Notes under the pieces: generated by a model
The model's input: the letters and a program-made list of their open reading frames with translations, nothing else
What the model was told of the DNA's origin: nothing
Database searches by the model: none
Assembly: GCA_964649415.1 (NCBI GenBank)
Contig: CAZYSK010000056.1
Span: 1 to 38,297 of the forward strand
Length of the DNA: 38,297 nt
Direction of reading: 5' to 3'
From: CAZYSK01 sp964649415
GTDB lineage: Bacteria; Chloroflexota; Anaerolineae; B4-G1
Part shown: piece after piece, positions 1-7,409 of the stretch
Position numbering within the stretch: position 1 is the first letter of the stretch
Layout: each line of letters opens with the position of its first letter
Made by a program: the position numbers and the translations under genes

Positions 1-6
1 ACCTTG

Positions 7-67
7 CAGACCCACAGATTTGCCCCCCGGAGCTTTCGACCCGCTGCGAAAGCCCCACTGTGGTCTG
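7..67. other. Nested inverted repeat upstream of the PAC2 gene
   Basis: Bases 7-17 pair with 58-67 (10 bp with one bulged C). Inside them 32-38 (GCTTTCG) pairs with 47-53 (CGAAAGC) across an 8-base loop. The outer arm ends three bases before the -35 box of the PAC2 promoter. It could be the terminator of a gene left of the window or a protein-binding site. There is no T-tract after it. Confidence 0.4.
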
Positions 68-69
68 TC

Positions 70-97
70 TTGAAGTCTGAACAGAAGCGAGTATAAT
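70..97 (+). promoter_or_regulatory. Sigma-70-type promoter for the PAC2-family gene
   Basis: TTGAAG at 70-75 and a perfect TATAAT at 92-97 are 16 bp apart. The expected start of transcription is near 104, so the leader is only about 12 nt and consists almost entirely of the ribosome binding site GAGGAG (105-110). Confidence 0.7.
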
Positions 98-115
98 GAA
101 TGAAGAGGAGAGCTT

Positions 116-1045
116 ATGAACGGAATACTCGAACTCCGGGAGCGACCTGGTCCGGCGGAATACATGATCGCAGGCTGGCATCAATGGGCAGATGCGGGGT
201 CTGTTTCTTCCGGCCTTCCCCGGTACCTTATTCAGCAAACACAGGCGCGCAAGATCGGGGAGATCAAGCCGGGTGGGTTCTACTTGTTTCAAGTGCCCGG
301 GACGCACGATCTCCTGCGACCGGTGGTTAAGCTGAACGAAGGATATCGAGAGGCGTTCCAGCAGAGGCGCAACGAGTTCTTCTATGCGGGGGACGACGAG
401 AGGGGCTTCGTGCTTTTTCTGGGGGAAGAGCCTCATCTCAACGAGGCCCGGTATGCCAAGGCCTTCCTCGATGCCGTGGAGCAACTAGGCATCAAACGGG
501 TAGCCGCGGTCGCCGGGGTGTACGGCCCGGTGCCGTATGACAAGGACAGAGATGTCTCGTGCGTATACAGCCTGCCGGAGATGAAGAGGGAACTCTCCCA
601 GTACGCGATCAGGTTTTCTGACTATGAGGGTGGGGCAACCATCAGCACCTATCTCGCGGATCAGGCCGAATCACGGGCGATAGAGTTCTTCACCTTCTAT
701 GCGTTTGTACCGTCCTATGACTTCTCGAATCTCTCGCCGCAGGCCCAGATCACCGTTCAGGCGGTGGCGATTGGGGAGGATTTCAAGGCTTGGTACGATC
801 TGATGAGAAGGCTCACTCACATGTTCAATCTGGAACTCGATCTGTCCGATCTGGAGAGGCGCGGCACTGAACTCGGCCAGGCGTGGGACACCAAGATTGC
901 CCACGTCGACGGGACGATGCCCGAGCTTGGCGTGAGGGACTACATGAACAAGGTGGATGAGGACTTCGAAGAAGTGCGATTTGAGCCCCTCAGTGCGGTC
1001 TGGGAAGAGGCGCTGCGGGATCTCTTCAACGACGACGATCTGTAG
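116..1045 (+). CDS. PAC2 family protein
   Basis: 309 residues. The N-terminal part has the look of the PAC2 (proteasome assembly chaperone 2) superfamily: an opening strand followed by AGWHQWADAGSVSSG at about residues 19-33, then a central section with VAAVAGVYGPVPY. In eukaryotes PAC2 chaperones proteasome assembly; the bacterial and archaeal relatives are common but their role is unknown, so no function is assigned. The C-terminal 80 residues are acidic and probably helical. The start is an ATG preceded by GAGGAG at 5 nt and by a strong promoter. The gene stands alone and converges on the aminotransferase gene with 21 bp between the two stops. Confidence 0.85.
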   Translation: MNGILELRERPGPAEYMIAGWHQWADAGSVSSGLPRYLIQQTQARKIGEIKPGGFYLFQVPGTHDLLRPVVKLNEGYREAFQQRRNEFFYAGDDERGFVLFLGEEPHLNEARYAKAFLDAVEQLGIKRVAAVAGVYGPVPYDKDRDVSCVYSLPEMKRELSQYAIRFSDYEGGATISTYLADQAESRAIEFFTFYAFVPSYDFSNLSPQAQITVQAVAIGEDFKAWYDLMRRLTHMFNLELDLSDLERRGTELGQAWDTKIAHVDGTMPELGVRDYMNKVDEDFEEVRFEPLSAVWEEALRDLFNDDDL

Positions 1046-1066
1046 CGCCAACTGCGCTCCTGCCGT

Positions 1067-2155
1067 TCATCTGTTGCTCAACACGTGAGCGAGAACTTGC
1101 ATCCCCTGCTCAACCAGCTCTGGTTGGGCCTGAGCTCCCATGTGGCCGATACGAAATACCTGGCCTGCCAGCGGTCCCAATGATCCGCCCACTCCCATGC
1201 TGTGTGCGCGCAACTGCCGATCCAAGCGCTCCCACCCCATGGCTTCGGGAACCATGAGCGCAGTCACTGTGGGGGAACAGCCTGCCTCGCGTGCCGGGTG
1301 GAGGTCCAGCCCTATCGCCCGGGCGCGTTCACGACAAAGCTGTGCCACCTGGGTGTGGCGCGCGTAGACGCGCTCAAGTCCTTCTTCCAGAATCAGGCGG
1401 CAAGCCTCGTGGAGTGCGGCCAGGCTGGCCCACGCGGGGGTGTAGGGAAACCAGCGTTTCTGCAGGGCCTCGCGATAGGGAAGCAGGGCATCGTAGCCCG
1501 GGTAGTTCACCTGGGCGATGATCTCCCACGCTCGTTCGCTGACTGCCACTGCGGCGAGGTCGGGGAAGGCGGATAGGGCCTTCTGGGTTCCAATCAGACA
1601 CAGGTCAATGTGCCAGTCGTCGGCAAGGACGGGTGTACCGCCGGCGCTGGCGACAGCGTCCACGTAGTACAGGGGCACGCCGTACGTGTGCACCAATTCG
1701 CCGATCGAGCCGGCCGGGTTCAGTGTGCCCGAGGGGGTTTCACAGTGGACGGCGGTGACCATCTTGGGCTGGAACTCCTGGATCGCCTTCTCGACCTGTG
1801 CCGGATCGGCGATTTCATCGTAGCCGAACTCGACCCACCGGACCTCAGCCCCGATGGCAGCGGCCATCTCGCCGATGCCGTGGCCGAAAACGCCTGTGCT
1901 CACAGCCAGGACACGCTCGCCCGGCTGAATGCAGCTCTTGAGCGCCCCCCACAGCGCGATCATTCCCTCACCCGTCATGATGGCGATCTGGTTCCCTGTG
2001 CTCAGGATCGTGCGCAGCTGCGCCTGCACGTCGGCGTAGAGTTGGCAATACTCGGGTTCCAGATCGGACGAGGCGTAGTCGGTCAGGTAGGCGCGGCGCA
2101 CCGACTCGGGCACCCGGGTCGGGCCAGGGACCAATGGAATCGTGTAAGTTAGCAT
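1067..2155 (-). CDS. Class V PLP-dependent aminotransferase (serine/alanine-glyoxylate type)
   Basis: 362 residues, the usual length for the alanine-glyoxylate / serine-pyruvate aminotransferase family. The N-terminus PLVPGPTRVP is the typical family opening. HCETPSGTLNP (about 137-147) and YYVDAVASAGG (about 163-173) are the cofactor-binding segments, and Lys192 in LIGTQKALS is the expected PLP Schiff-base lysine. It should move an amino group between a small amino acid (Ser, Ala or Asp) and glyoxylate or pyruvate; the exact pair cannot be read from sequence. A strong AAGGAGGAG lies before the ATG. It is the last gene of the presumed zwf operon, 66 bp after the oxidoreductase. Confidence 0.85.
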   Translation of the reverse strand: MLTYTIPLVPGPTRVPESVRRAYLTDYASSDLEPEYCQLYADVQAQLRTILSTGNQIAIMTGEGMIALWGALKSCIQPGERVLAVSTGVFGHGIGEMAAAIGAEVRWVEFGYDEIADPAQVEKAIQEFQPKMVTAVHCETPSGTLNPAGSIGELVHTYGVPLYYVDAVASAGGTPVLADDWHIDLCLIGTQKALSAFPDLAAVAVSERAWEIIAQVNYPGYDALLPYREALQKRWFPYTPAWASLAALHEACRLILEEGLERVYARHTQVAQLCRERARAIGLDLHPAREAGCSPTVTALMVPEAMGWERLDRQLRAHSMGVGGSLGPLAGQVFRIGHMGAQAQPELVEQGMQVLAHVLSNR

Positions 2156-2221
2156 GCGTCTTCTCCTCCTTACCTAGCTCAGGGTCTGACTCAGGGATGC
2201 GGCATCTGCCTGGTGGGGTAG

Positions 2222-3541
2222 CTAGTAGAACAGATAGTCCCAATCTCGTCCTGTCAGCTCGTTCCAGGGAAAGTCGGGGCGCACGATGCCACTGTCGAAC
2301 TGAGCCACCGGCCGCCCGATGGCCTTCAAGATCGCCGCGCTGCCTTGCTGTTGACCCAACAGAAGCGCGCCGGCCAGTCTGCCATCTACCGTGCGGAGCT
2401 TCCGATAGCCGTCGTCCTGCTTCCAGACGAACACCTCTCCGGTTTCGCCGTGCGGTTCGCCGACGTAGGCGTAGAGCACGGTATAGATAATGGATGCATT
2501 GAAGTAGGGGCGCACCGGTAGCGTCGCATCATCCTCACGAAGGTGCTGCTCTGATGGTGCGCCATCAGAATGGCGCCTTTGTAGAGATGATAGTGCGTCG
2601 TCGCGACCGGCCATGTTGCGCCCGGCGATTTTGCCCTGCGTGGTGCAGTCTAGCCAGATGCGCGTCGTCCGCCATTGCTCGGTCCGGCTCAACTCGCTGC
2701 CCGCGCTGCGACCGGCGCGTGTCTCGGTACAGTCGCCGGCGGCATACACATCGGTGAGATTCGTGCGACAGTGAGTGTCAATGCCTATGCCCTTGCCTGT
2801 CGCCAGTCCTGAGACCTCTGGGAAGACGGGAGTGACGCCCACTGCTTGCACGAGCACATCGAAGGCCCAGGATCGCCCGCTCTTGAGATATGCCGTCTGG
2901 TTCTCCACGCGTTCAACTGTATCGTTGATGAACAGGTCAATCCCATCCGCCTGCATCCGCCGTTGAAGCCAGGCTGCCGATTGAGGGTCGAGCAGCGGTT
3001 TCCCGAGCGGGGCTGACCTCTGGACGATGGCGATGTGACGGATTTTCATCGTGTGCAGTGCGCCAACAAGCTCCAACCCCAGGATGCCGCCCCCAACGAC
3101 CAGCGCTCGGCCACATTGGCCCATCTGCTGCCTGATGGTGTGCGCATCCGCAAGGCTGCGGTAGACCAGAGTGTGTTCTGGATCGAGCCCTGCGATCGGA
3201 TGGACGTTTGCGCGCGCGCCGGTGGCGATGAGCAGCCGTCGATACGCTACTGACCCGCCGTCGCTGAGATAGGCGCGCCGTGTCTCTGGGTCCACCCGCG
3301 CCACGTGCCCCGTCCTCTGTTCGATGCGCATGTGGTCATAGAACGCGGCCGTCCGGCCTGCTAGCATCTCGTCGCTCGTCTTGCCGGAGATCCACTCTGA
3401 GAGCGAGGCGCGATAATAGTATGGTGTGCCCTCGTCGCTGACGACAAGGATGCTGCCGTCCGGGTCCGCGTGCCGGATCTCCTGGGCGGCAGTGATGCCT
3501 GCCACTCCGTTGCCGACGATCAGGTACTCGACGCCAGCCAT
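2222..3541 (-). CDS. FAD-dependent NAD(P)H oxidoreductase (rubredoxin/nitrite reductase NADH-domain type)
   Basis: 439 residues, class I pyridine nucleotide-disulfide oxidoreductase fold. An N-terminal FAD site LIVGNGVAGITAA (about 7-19) is followed by a second Rossmann motif ALVVGGGILGLEL for NAD(P) (about 146-158) and DVYAAGDCTE, the second FAD motif. No redox-active CxxxxC pair is seen next to the first motif, so it resembles ferredoxin/rubredoxin reductases and the N-terminal part of NirB more than thioredoxin reductases. The C-terminal 120 residues form a family-specific domain. It starts one base after the stop of the Fe-S protein gene, so the two are translated from one message and probably form an electron-transfer pair: FAD enzyme to Fe-S subunit or the reverse. 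Confidence 0.8.
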   Translation of the reverse strand: MAGVEYLIVGNGVAGITAAQEIRHADPDGSILVVSDEGTPYYYRASLSEWISGKTSDEMLAGRTAAFYDHMRIEQRTGHVARVDPETRRAYLSDGGSVAYRRLLIATGARANVHPIAGLDPEHTLVYRSLADAHTIRQQMGQCGRALVVGGGILGLELVGALHTMKIRHIAIVQRSAPLGKPLLDPQSAAWLQRRMQADGIDLFINDTVERVENQTAYLKSGRSWAFDVLVQAVGVTPVFPEVSGLATGKGIGIDTHCRTNLTDVYAAGDCTETRAGRSAGSELSRTEQWRTTRIWLDCTTQGKIAGRNMAGRDDALSSLQRRHSDGAPSEQHLREDDATLPVRPYFNASIIYTVLYAYVGEPHGETGEVFVWKQDDGYRKLRTVDGRLAGALLLGQQQGSAAILKAIGRPVAQFDSGIVRPDFPWNELTGRDWDYLFY

Positions 3542-3542
3542 T

Positions 3543-4664
3543 CTAGCTTCCTTCCTGCCGCGTCGCCTGCTCGGCCGCCACCATCAATTCCCAGAGCGGC
3601 ACATCGGCCTGTTCGAAGCTCTCTGCGAAGGACTCCCAGCAGGTGACGCATTCCACTGCCATTCCCCCGGCACCTCTCTCTCTCACCAGCGCCAGTTTGT
3701 CCTGATGCAGAGCGTGGTTCAACGCGTGGTTGGCGTGTATGTTGTAGTAGCCGCAGCAGACGCACTCCTGCGGTGTCTCGGCGATCTCGATCAGGTCTGC
3801 TATGGCCGTCAAGAGTTCACGAGCGGGTTGGGGCTTTCCCACCTTCTTGCTCACGTGGCACGAGTCGTGATAGGCTATGGGATACTCGAATCTCCGCCAG
3901 GTGAGCCGGTCGGCGTGCTGCAGCAGCCACTCCGGCGTGGTGAGCGGCGTCCACATCGCGCCGGTCTTCTTCTTGAGCCGCAGCAGCGCCGTGTAGCATT
4001 CTGCACAGCCGGTGACGATCACCTCGGGTTGGGCCTGCTCGATCAAGGTGCCCAGGTGGAGGAGCATCTGCTGCCCGTAGCCCATCCGGCCGCTGAGATA
4101 CTGCGGCCAGCCACAGCAGGAACGCACGCCCCCTAGCACCTCGTAGTCGAGGCCCAACCGGTCGGCCAGCTTGAGCGTGGCGGCAGGCGCGCCGGATGGC
4201 GAGAGAATGTAACACCCGAAGTAGAACAGCAGCGGCTTCTGCTCCAGATACGCCTTGTCCACGTACTTGCCCAACGGGCCGGCGGTGATGCGCGTGAACA
4301 CATCCACGAGTGAGATCAGCCAGGAGCGATCGTGTCGCCCTTTGATGGCGTAGTATCGCTGCCACGATTTGGGGATGGTTGGCAGCATGGCCTTGAGCAT
4401 CAGCATCATGTGATCGCGGTGCACGCCAGCCGGGCAGGCCAGCGTGCAATCGCCGCATTGGATGCATTCGGTGACGAAAGTCTGCACCCGCTCCGTCCAC
4501 ACGCCTGAGACCATCACCGAGTCCAGTTCGTTCTGGTTGACGTGCAGCCGGTTGACCGGACAGGCTTCCATGCAGGCGTTGGCCCCGATGCAGTTGCCCA
4601 AACCAAACTCGGCGAGCCGTCTCAGGCTGTCCTCGAATGCCTGACCTTCCCACGTCCACTTCAT
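3543..4664 (-). CDS. (Fe-S)-binding protein with two CCG domains (HdrBC / glycolate oxidase GlcF-like)
   Basis: 373 residues. An N-terminal ferredoxin-type part has a first cluster site with Cys25, Cys31 and Cys35 but Ala28 where a cysteine is expected, and a complete second site (Cys67, 70, 73, 77; CIQCGDCTLACP). Two CCG (cysteine-rich) domains follow: SCCGWPQ with TGCAEC, and CVCCGYY with ECVTC. These are seen in heterodisulfide reductase HdrB and in GlcF/LutA-type oxidoreductases. It should be a cytosolic electron carrier or catalytic subunit. The start is ATG at 4664, which overlaps the stop of the VTT gene as ATGA. A longer frame to 4904 is open but lies wholly inside the VTT gene and was not used. 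Confidence 0.85.
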   Translation of the reverse strand: MKWTWEGQAFEDSLRRLAEFGLGNCIGANACMEACPVNRLHVNQNELDSVMVSGVWTERVQTFVTECIQCGDCTLACPAGVHRDHMMLMLKAMLPTIPKSWQRYYAIKGRHDRSWLISLVDVFTRITAGPLGKYVDKAYLEQKPLLFYFGCYILSPSGAPAATLKLADRLGLDYEVLGGVRSCCGWPQYLSGRMGYGQQMLLHLGTLIEQAQPEVIVTGCAECYTALLRLKKKTGAMWTPLTTPEWLLQHADRLTWRRFEYPIAYHDSCHVSKKVGKPQPARELLTAIADLIEIAETPQECVCCGYYNIHANHALNHALHQDKLALVRERGAGGMAVECVTCWESFAESFEQADVPLWELMVAAEQATRQEGS

Positions 4665-5338
4665 TGCGCCGATTCCTTTCGCCGGTTGCGGCGATTGCGG
4701 ATGGCGATGGCCACCAATGGCACCAACGCTGTGGCGACCTTGAGCCCGATGGCGATGCCCAATTCCAGAGGAGTCGGGTCCGCTACGGCTGCCCCCAGGT
4801 ACACGAGCGAGAACGTGCCAGGGATGATGCCCAGCATCGTACCCAGTATGAACGGCGGTACCGGGATCTTGGTCAATCCGGCGACGTAGTTCTGCATCTC
4901 CCATGGCAGGAGCGGGATGGCCCGCATCAGCAGGACAAACCAGAAACCCTGGCTGCCGCTCGTCTGTTGGTAGATCTCATCCAGCCTCCTACCCTTGAGC
5001 TTGGACTCGACCCACTCGCGGCCCAGGCGTCGGGCCAGCATGAACGGCACAAGGGCAGAGATGGTCGCGACGATGATGGTGTAGACGGTGCCGCGCACCG
5101 GTCCAAAGAGCGCGCCGCCTATCGCGCTCAGCACTGGGGCGAGAAAGGGTACTGGGGAACTGACGATGTAGAGTATACCGAAAACGACCGGTGCCCAGAT
5201 GCCGAACTCAGCGATGAACTCCGCGACAGTGGGACAGGCGGATGCATCGCACTGGGTGAAGTAGCTCCACACGGTCGCGCCAATCGCGCTCAGGATGAGG
5301 AAGACCAGCAGGAGATTGAGCCATTTCCGTTGCTCCAT
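4661..5338 (-). CDS. TVP38/TMEM64 (VTT/DedA-like) membrane protein
   Basis: 225 residues with about five or six hydrophobic segments. It starts with LNLLLVFLILSAIGATVWSY, has the re-entrant-type segment SPVPFLAPVLSAIGGALFG and ends in a basic tail RNRRNRRKE. VTT proteins are thought to act in lipid scrambling or membrane transport; the substrate here is unknown. The start has AAGGAGGGA 7 nt upstream of the ATG. It lies 38 bp after the TIGR04282-type gene and overlaps the following Fe-S gene by 4 bp. VTT proteins are often found beside such glycosyltransferase and oxidoreductase genes (recollection, not checked). Confidence 0.85.
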   Translation of the reverse strand: MEQRKWLNLLLVFLILSAIGATVWSYFTQCDASACPTVAEFIAEFGIWAPVVFGILYIVSSPVPFLAPVLSAIGGALFGPVRGTVYTIIVATISALVPFMLARRLGREWVESKLKGRRLDEIYQQTSGSQGFWFVLLMRAIPLLPWEMQNYVAGLTKIPVPPFILGTMLGIIPGTFSLVYLGAAVADPTPLELGIAIGLKVATALVPLVAIAIRNRRNRRKESAQ

Positions 5339-5376
5339 GTTGTGTTCCCTCCTTCAGCCCCCAATCTGGTCGGGGC

Positions 5377-5985
5377 TCAGAGAGGCGCTGGTTGCCAGCG
5401 CCGGTAGTCATCGGCTGTGTCTAGATCGCTCCGTTCAGGGAGACGCGTCAGCGCGAGGCCCTGTGCCCGTGCCGCTTGTTCTGTCTGTGCCAGTACCCGC
5501 CCGCTGCTCCACTTGATTCCGTGGAACAGGTTCGCACCGGGGGCGCGCATGCCGATCAGGTAGTAGCCGCCGTCGCTTGCTGGCCCGACGACAGACGGCG
5601 AGTCCACCAGCGCTTCGAAGGCGGCGCGCACGAGCTGTGCGTCCAACCCGGGGATGTCGCTGCCTGTCAGGACGACGTTCTCCGCTCCGGCCTCGAACGC
5701 GTGCTTGAACGATGCCGCCATACGCTGGCCTAGATCGCCTGTCACCTGAGGGCGCACCGTGAGCTCTGGGAACGCCTTGGCGAAGAACGGTGCGTCGGCG
5801 GGCGAGGCCACGGAGAGTTCGATGCGCGTCTCCTTGAAGCCAGCGCGGAGCAGGTTTAGCAGATAGGCGTAGAGCAGCCGTGCGTAGACACCGGCGGCTT
5901 CCTCCGCGCCGATCGTCGCCCCCAGCCGCGTTTTTGCGTAACCCGCGAGGGGGCGCTTGGCGTACACGATCAAGTATCGCTTCAT
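5377..5985 (-). CDS. TIGR04282-type glycosyltransferase (DUF2064)
   Basis: 202 residues, GT-A-like nucleotidyl/glycosyltransferase fold. KRPLAGYAKTRLG (about 10-22) is the nucleotide-binding start, VVLTGSDIPGL holds the metal-binding Asp, and VGPASDGGYYLIG is the most typical DUF2064 signature. The TIGR family name refers to arsenosugar synthesis, but no arsM or radical-SAM arsenosugar gene is visible here, so the substrate is left open. The ATG overlaps the stop of the upstream glycosyltransferase gene (ATGA), so the two products are probably made in equal amounts and work together. Confidence 0.85.
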   Translation of the reverse strand: MKRYLIVYAKRPLAGYAKTRLGATIGAEEAAGVYARLLYAYLLNLLRAGFKETRIELSVASPADAPFFAKAFPELTVRPQVTGDLGQRMAASFKHAFEAGAENVVLTGSDIPGLDAQLVRAAFEALVDSPSVVGPASDGGYYLIGMRAPGANLFHGIKWSSGRVLAQTEQAARAQGLALTRLPERSDLDTADDYRRWQPAPL

Positions 5986-6680
5986 GGCGCGAGTTCTCGG
6001 CTAGATCGGTAGGTCTGTGCGATGTCCTCAGCCGTCGCGTTCAGGTACAGGTAGCGAAACATAGACCAGGCGTTGGCCAGGGACTGGCGCAGGGCGCCTC
6101 GCTCCAGGAACCGGCGGCTCGACGTGATCACCCGCAGGGGGATGCGTACCAGTTTCCCAACCCGGTGCAGTGCCCGCGACATCTCCACGTCCTCCATCAG
6201 GAGGATTTCCTGATAGCCGCCTACGGCCTCAAACGTGGCCCGGGACATGAAGTGCGTTTGGTCTCCAAACATGATGCGCCAATTCGTCGGGAGTACTACG
6301 CGGTTGCGGACGTACAGGATCAGGCTTCCCTCCTCGGGCAGGATCAACGTCTGAAAGGTGCCGCCGCTCACGCCGGGTCGTCGTAGCGCGTCGATTGCCG
6401 CGTCGCGCCAGCCCTCAGGCAACAGTGTGTCCGCATGACAGAAGACCAGAATCTCGCCGTGGCTGGCTGCTGCCCCACGGTTCATCTGTACGCCCCGTCC
6501 CCGCGGCGACCGGACCAACCTCACATCGGGAGGAAGCAGGTCAGGCGTGCCGTCGGTGCTACCGCCATCTGCGACGATGATCTCCACCGCGTCCGGCGGG
6601 TGCTCGCGCCGGGCGGCAGCGGTGCACCGCTGGATGCTATCTGCCTCGTTCAGCGCCGGGATGATGACAGAGACCTGCAT
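5982..6680 (-). CDS. TIGR04283-type family 2 glycosyltransferase
   Basis: 232 residues. VSVIIPALNEADSI at the N-terminus and EIIVADGGSTDGT (about 33-45) are the GT2 nucleotide-sugar site; VFCHADTLLPEGW holds the DxD-like HAD motif; LLMEDVEMSRAL carries the acceptor-side Glu-Asp. No membrane segment is evident, so it should be cytosolic. Substrates are unknown. It begins 3 bp after pgl and overlaps the TIGR04282-type gene. The pair TIGR04283/TIGR04282 is a known association; without arsenic genes its product may be a different glycosylated or phosphorylated small molecule (inference). Confidence 0.85.
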   Translation of the reverse strand: MQVSVIIPALNEADSIQRCTAAARREHPPDAVEIIVADGGSTDGTPDLLPPDVRLVRSPRGRGVQMNRGAAASHGEILVFCHADTLLPEGWRDAAIDALRRPGVSGGTFQTLILPEEGSLILYVRNRVVLPTNWRIMFGDQTHFMSRATFEAVGGYQEILLMEDVEMSRALHRVGKLVRIPLRVITSSRRFLERGALRQSLANAWSMFRYLYLNATAEDIAQTYRSSRELAP

Positions 6681-6683
6681 AGG

Positions 6684-7409
6684 TTAGCCCTCGCGCTCCT
6701 GGCTGAGAGAGCGTGCCACGTCCTGATCCACCATCCACGTCAGCTGTCCGGGGCTCGGCCGCACCAGCGCAGCAGGCAACGATTCGCCAGCGCGGACGCG
6801 GGCCAGCGCTGGTGCCTTGGTGTCTCCACTGACGAGGAACACGACGTGGCGAGCGGCGTTGATCGCCGGCAGCGTCAGTGTGACGCGCCAGGCGTGCAAG
6901 CGCTCGACGTAAGCGGCGACTACCATTTGCTCCTGCTCCTCAACTGCCGGGCTGCCGGGGAACAGAGATGCTGTGTGGCCGTCTGCCCCCATGCCCAACA
7001 GGATCAGGTCGAGCCGTCCGCCAGTCCCCAGGGCTGCCTCCAGTTCCTCCCGGTAGGCCAATGTGGCCTGTTCTGGAGGAAGCTCCCCACGGATGCGGTG
7101 CACGTTGCCGGGTGGGAGCTTGGCCTTGTCCAGCAGCGCCTCGTGGGCCATCTTGTAGTTACTGTCGGGGTGGTCGGGCGGCACGCAGCGCTCGTCGCCC
7201 CAGAATACGTGGACTTTCGGCCAATGCACCCGTGCGACGTACGTGCGGGTCGCCAGCAGGGCGTAGGTGGCGCGAGGGGTGGAACCCCCAGCCAGCGCGA
7301 CGAAAAAGCATCCTCGCTCGTCGATTGCCTGCGCAGCCAAGACGGTGAACTGCTTGGCTGCCGCTTGCGCCAGACTGGCAGCGTCCGGGTAGACCTCCGA
7401 TTCTCTCAT
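6684..7409 (-). CDS. pgl: 6-phosphogluconolactonase
   Basis: 241 residues, glucosamine-6-phosphate isomerase/6-phosphogluconolactonase superfamily. FFVALAGGSTPRATYALL binds the sugar phosphate, HVFWGDERCVPPDHPDSNY and LDLILLGMGADGHTASLFPG are the standard Pgl signatures. It hydrolyses 6-phosphogluconolactone to 6-phosphogluconate, the second oxidative pentose phosphate step. The ATG at 7409 overlaps the zwf stop as ATGA, which supports this start over an in-frame candidate at 7445 that would lie inside zwf. Coupling to zwf, whose product it consumes, fits. Confidence 0.93.
   Translation of the reverse strand: MRESEVYPDAASLAQAAAKQFTVLAAQAIDERGCFFVALAGGSTPRATYALLATRTYVARVHWPKVHVFWGDERCVPPDHPDSNYKMAHEALLDKAKLPPGNVHRIRGELPPEQATLAYREELEAALGTGGRLDLILLGMGADGHTASLFPGSPAVEEQEQMVVAAYVERLHAWRVTLTLPAINAARHVVFLVSGDTKAPALARVRAGESLPAALVRPSPGQLTWMVDQDVARSLSQEREG

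Noticed and set aside
1044..1058. Terminator between the convergent PAC2 and aminotransferase genes
   Set aside because: The hairpin is only 5 bp with a 5-base loop and has no T-tract, which is too weak to support.
1202..2152. Plus-strand frames opposite the aminotransferase
   Set aside because: They are by-products of high GC content: no family-like sequence, and the minus-strand gene is intact with cofactor motifs.
4665..4904. Longer N-terminus for the CCG Fe-S protein
   Set aside because: The extra 80 codons lie fully inside the VTT gene, read as low-complexity shadow sequence, and the ATG at 4664 makes a normal ATGA overlap.
5377..6680. Calling the glycosyltransferase pair an arsenosugar pathway
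   Set aside because: Only the TIGR family names point to arsenic; arsM and the radical-SAM partner are absent from the window.
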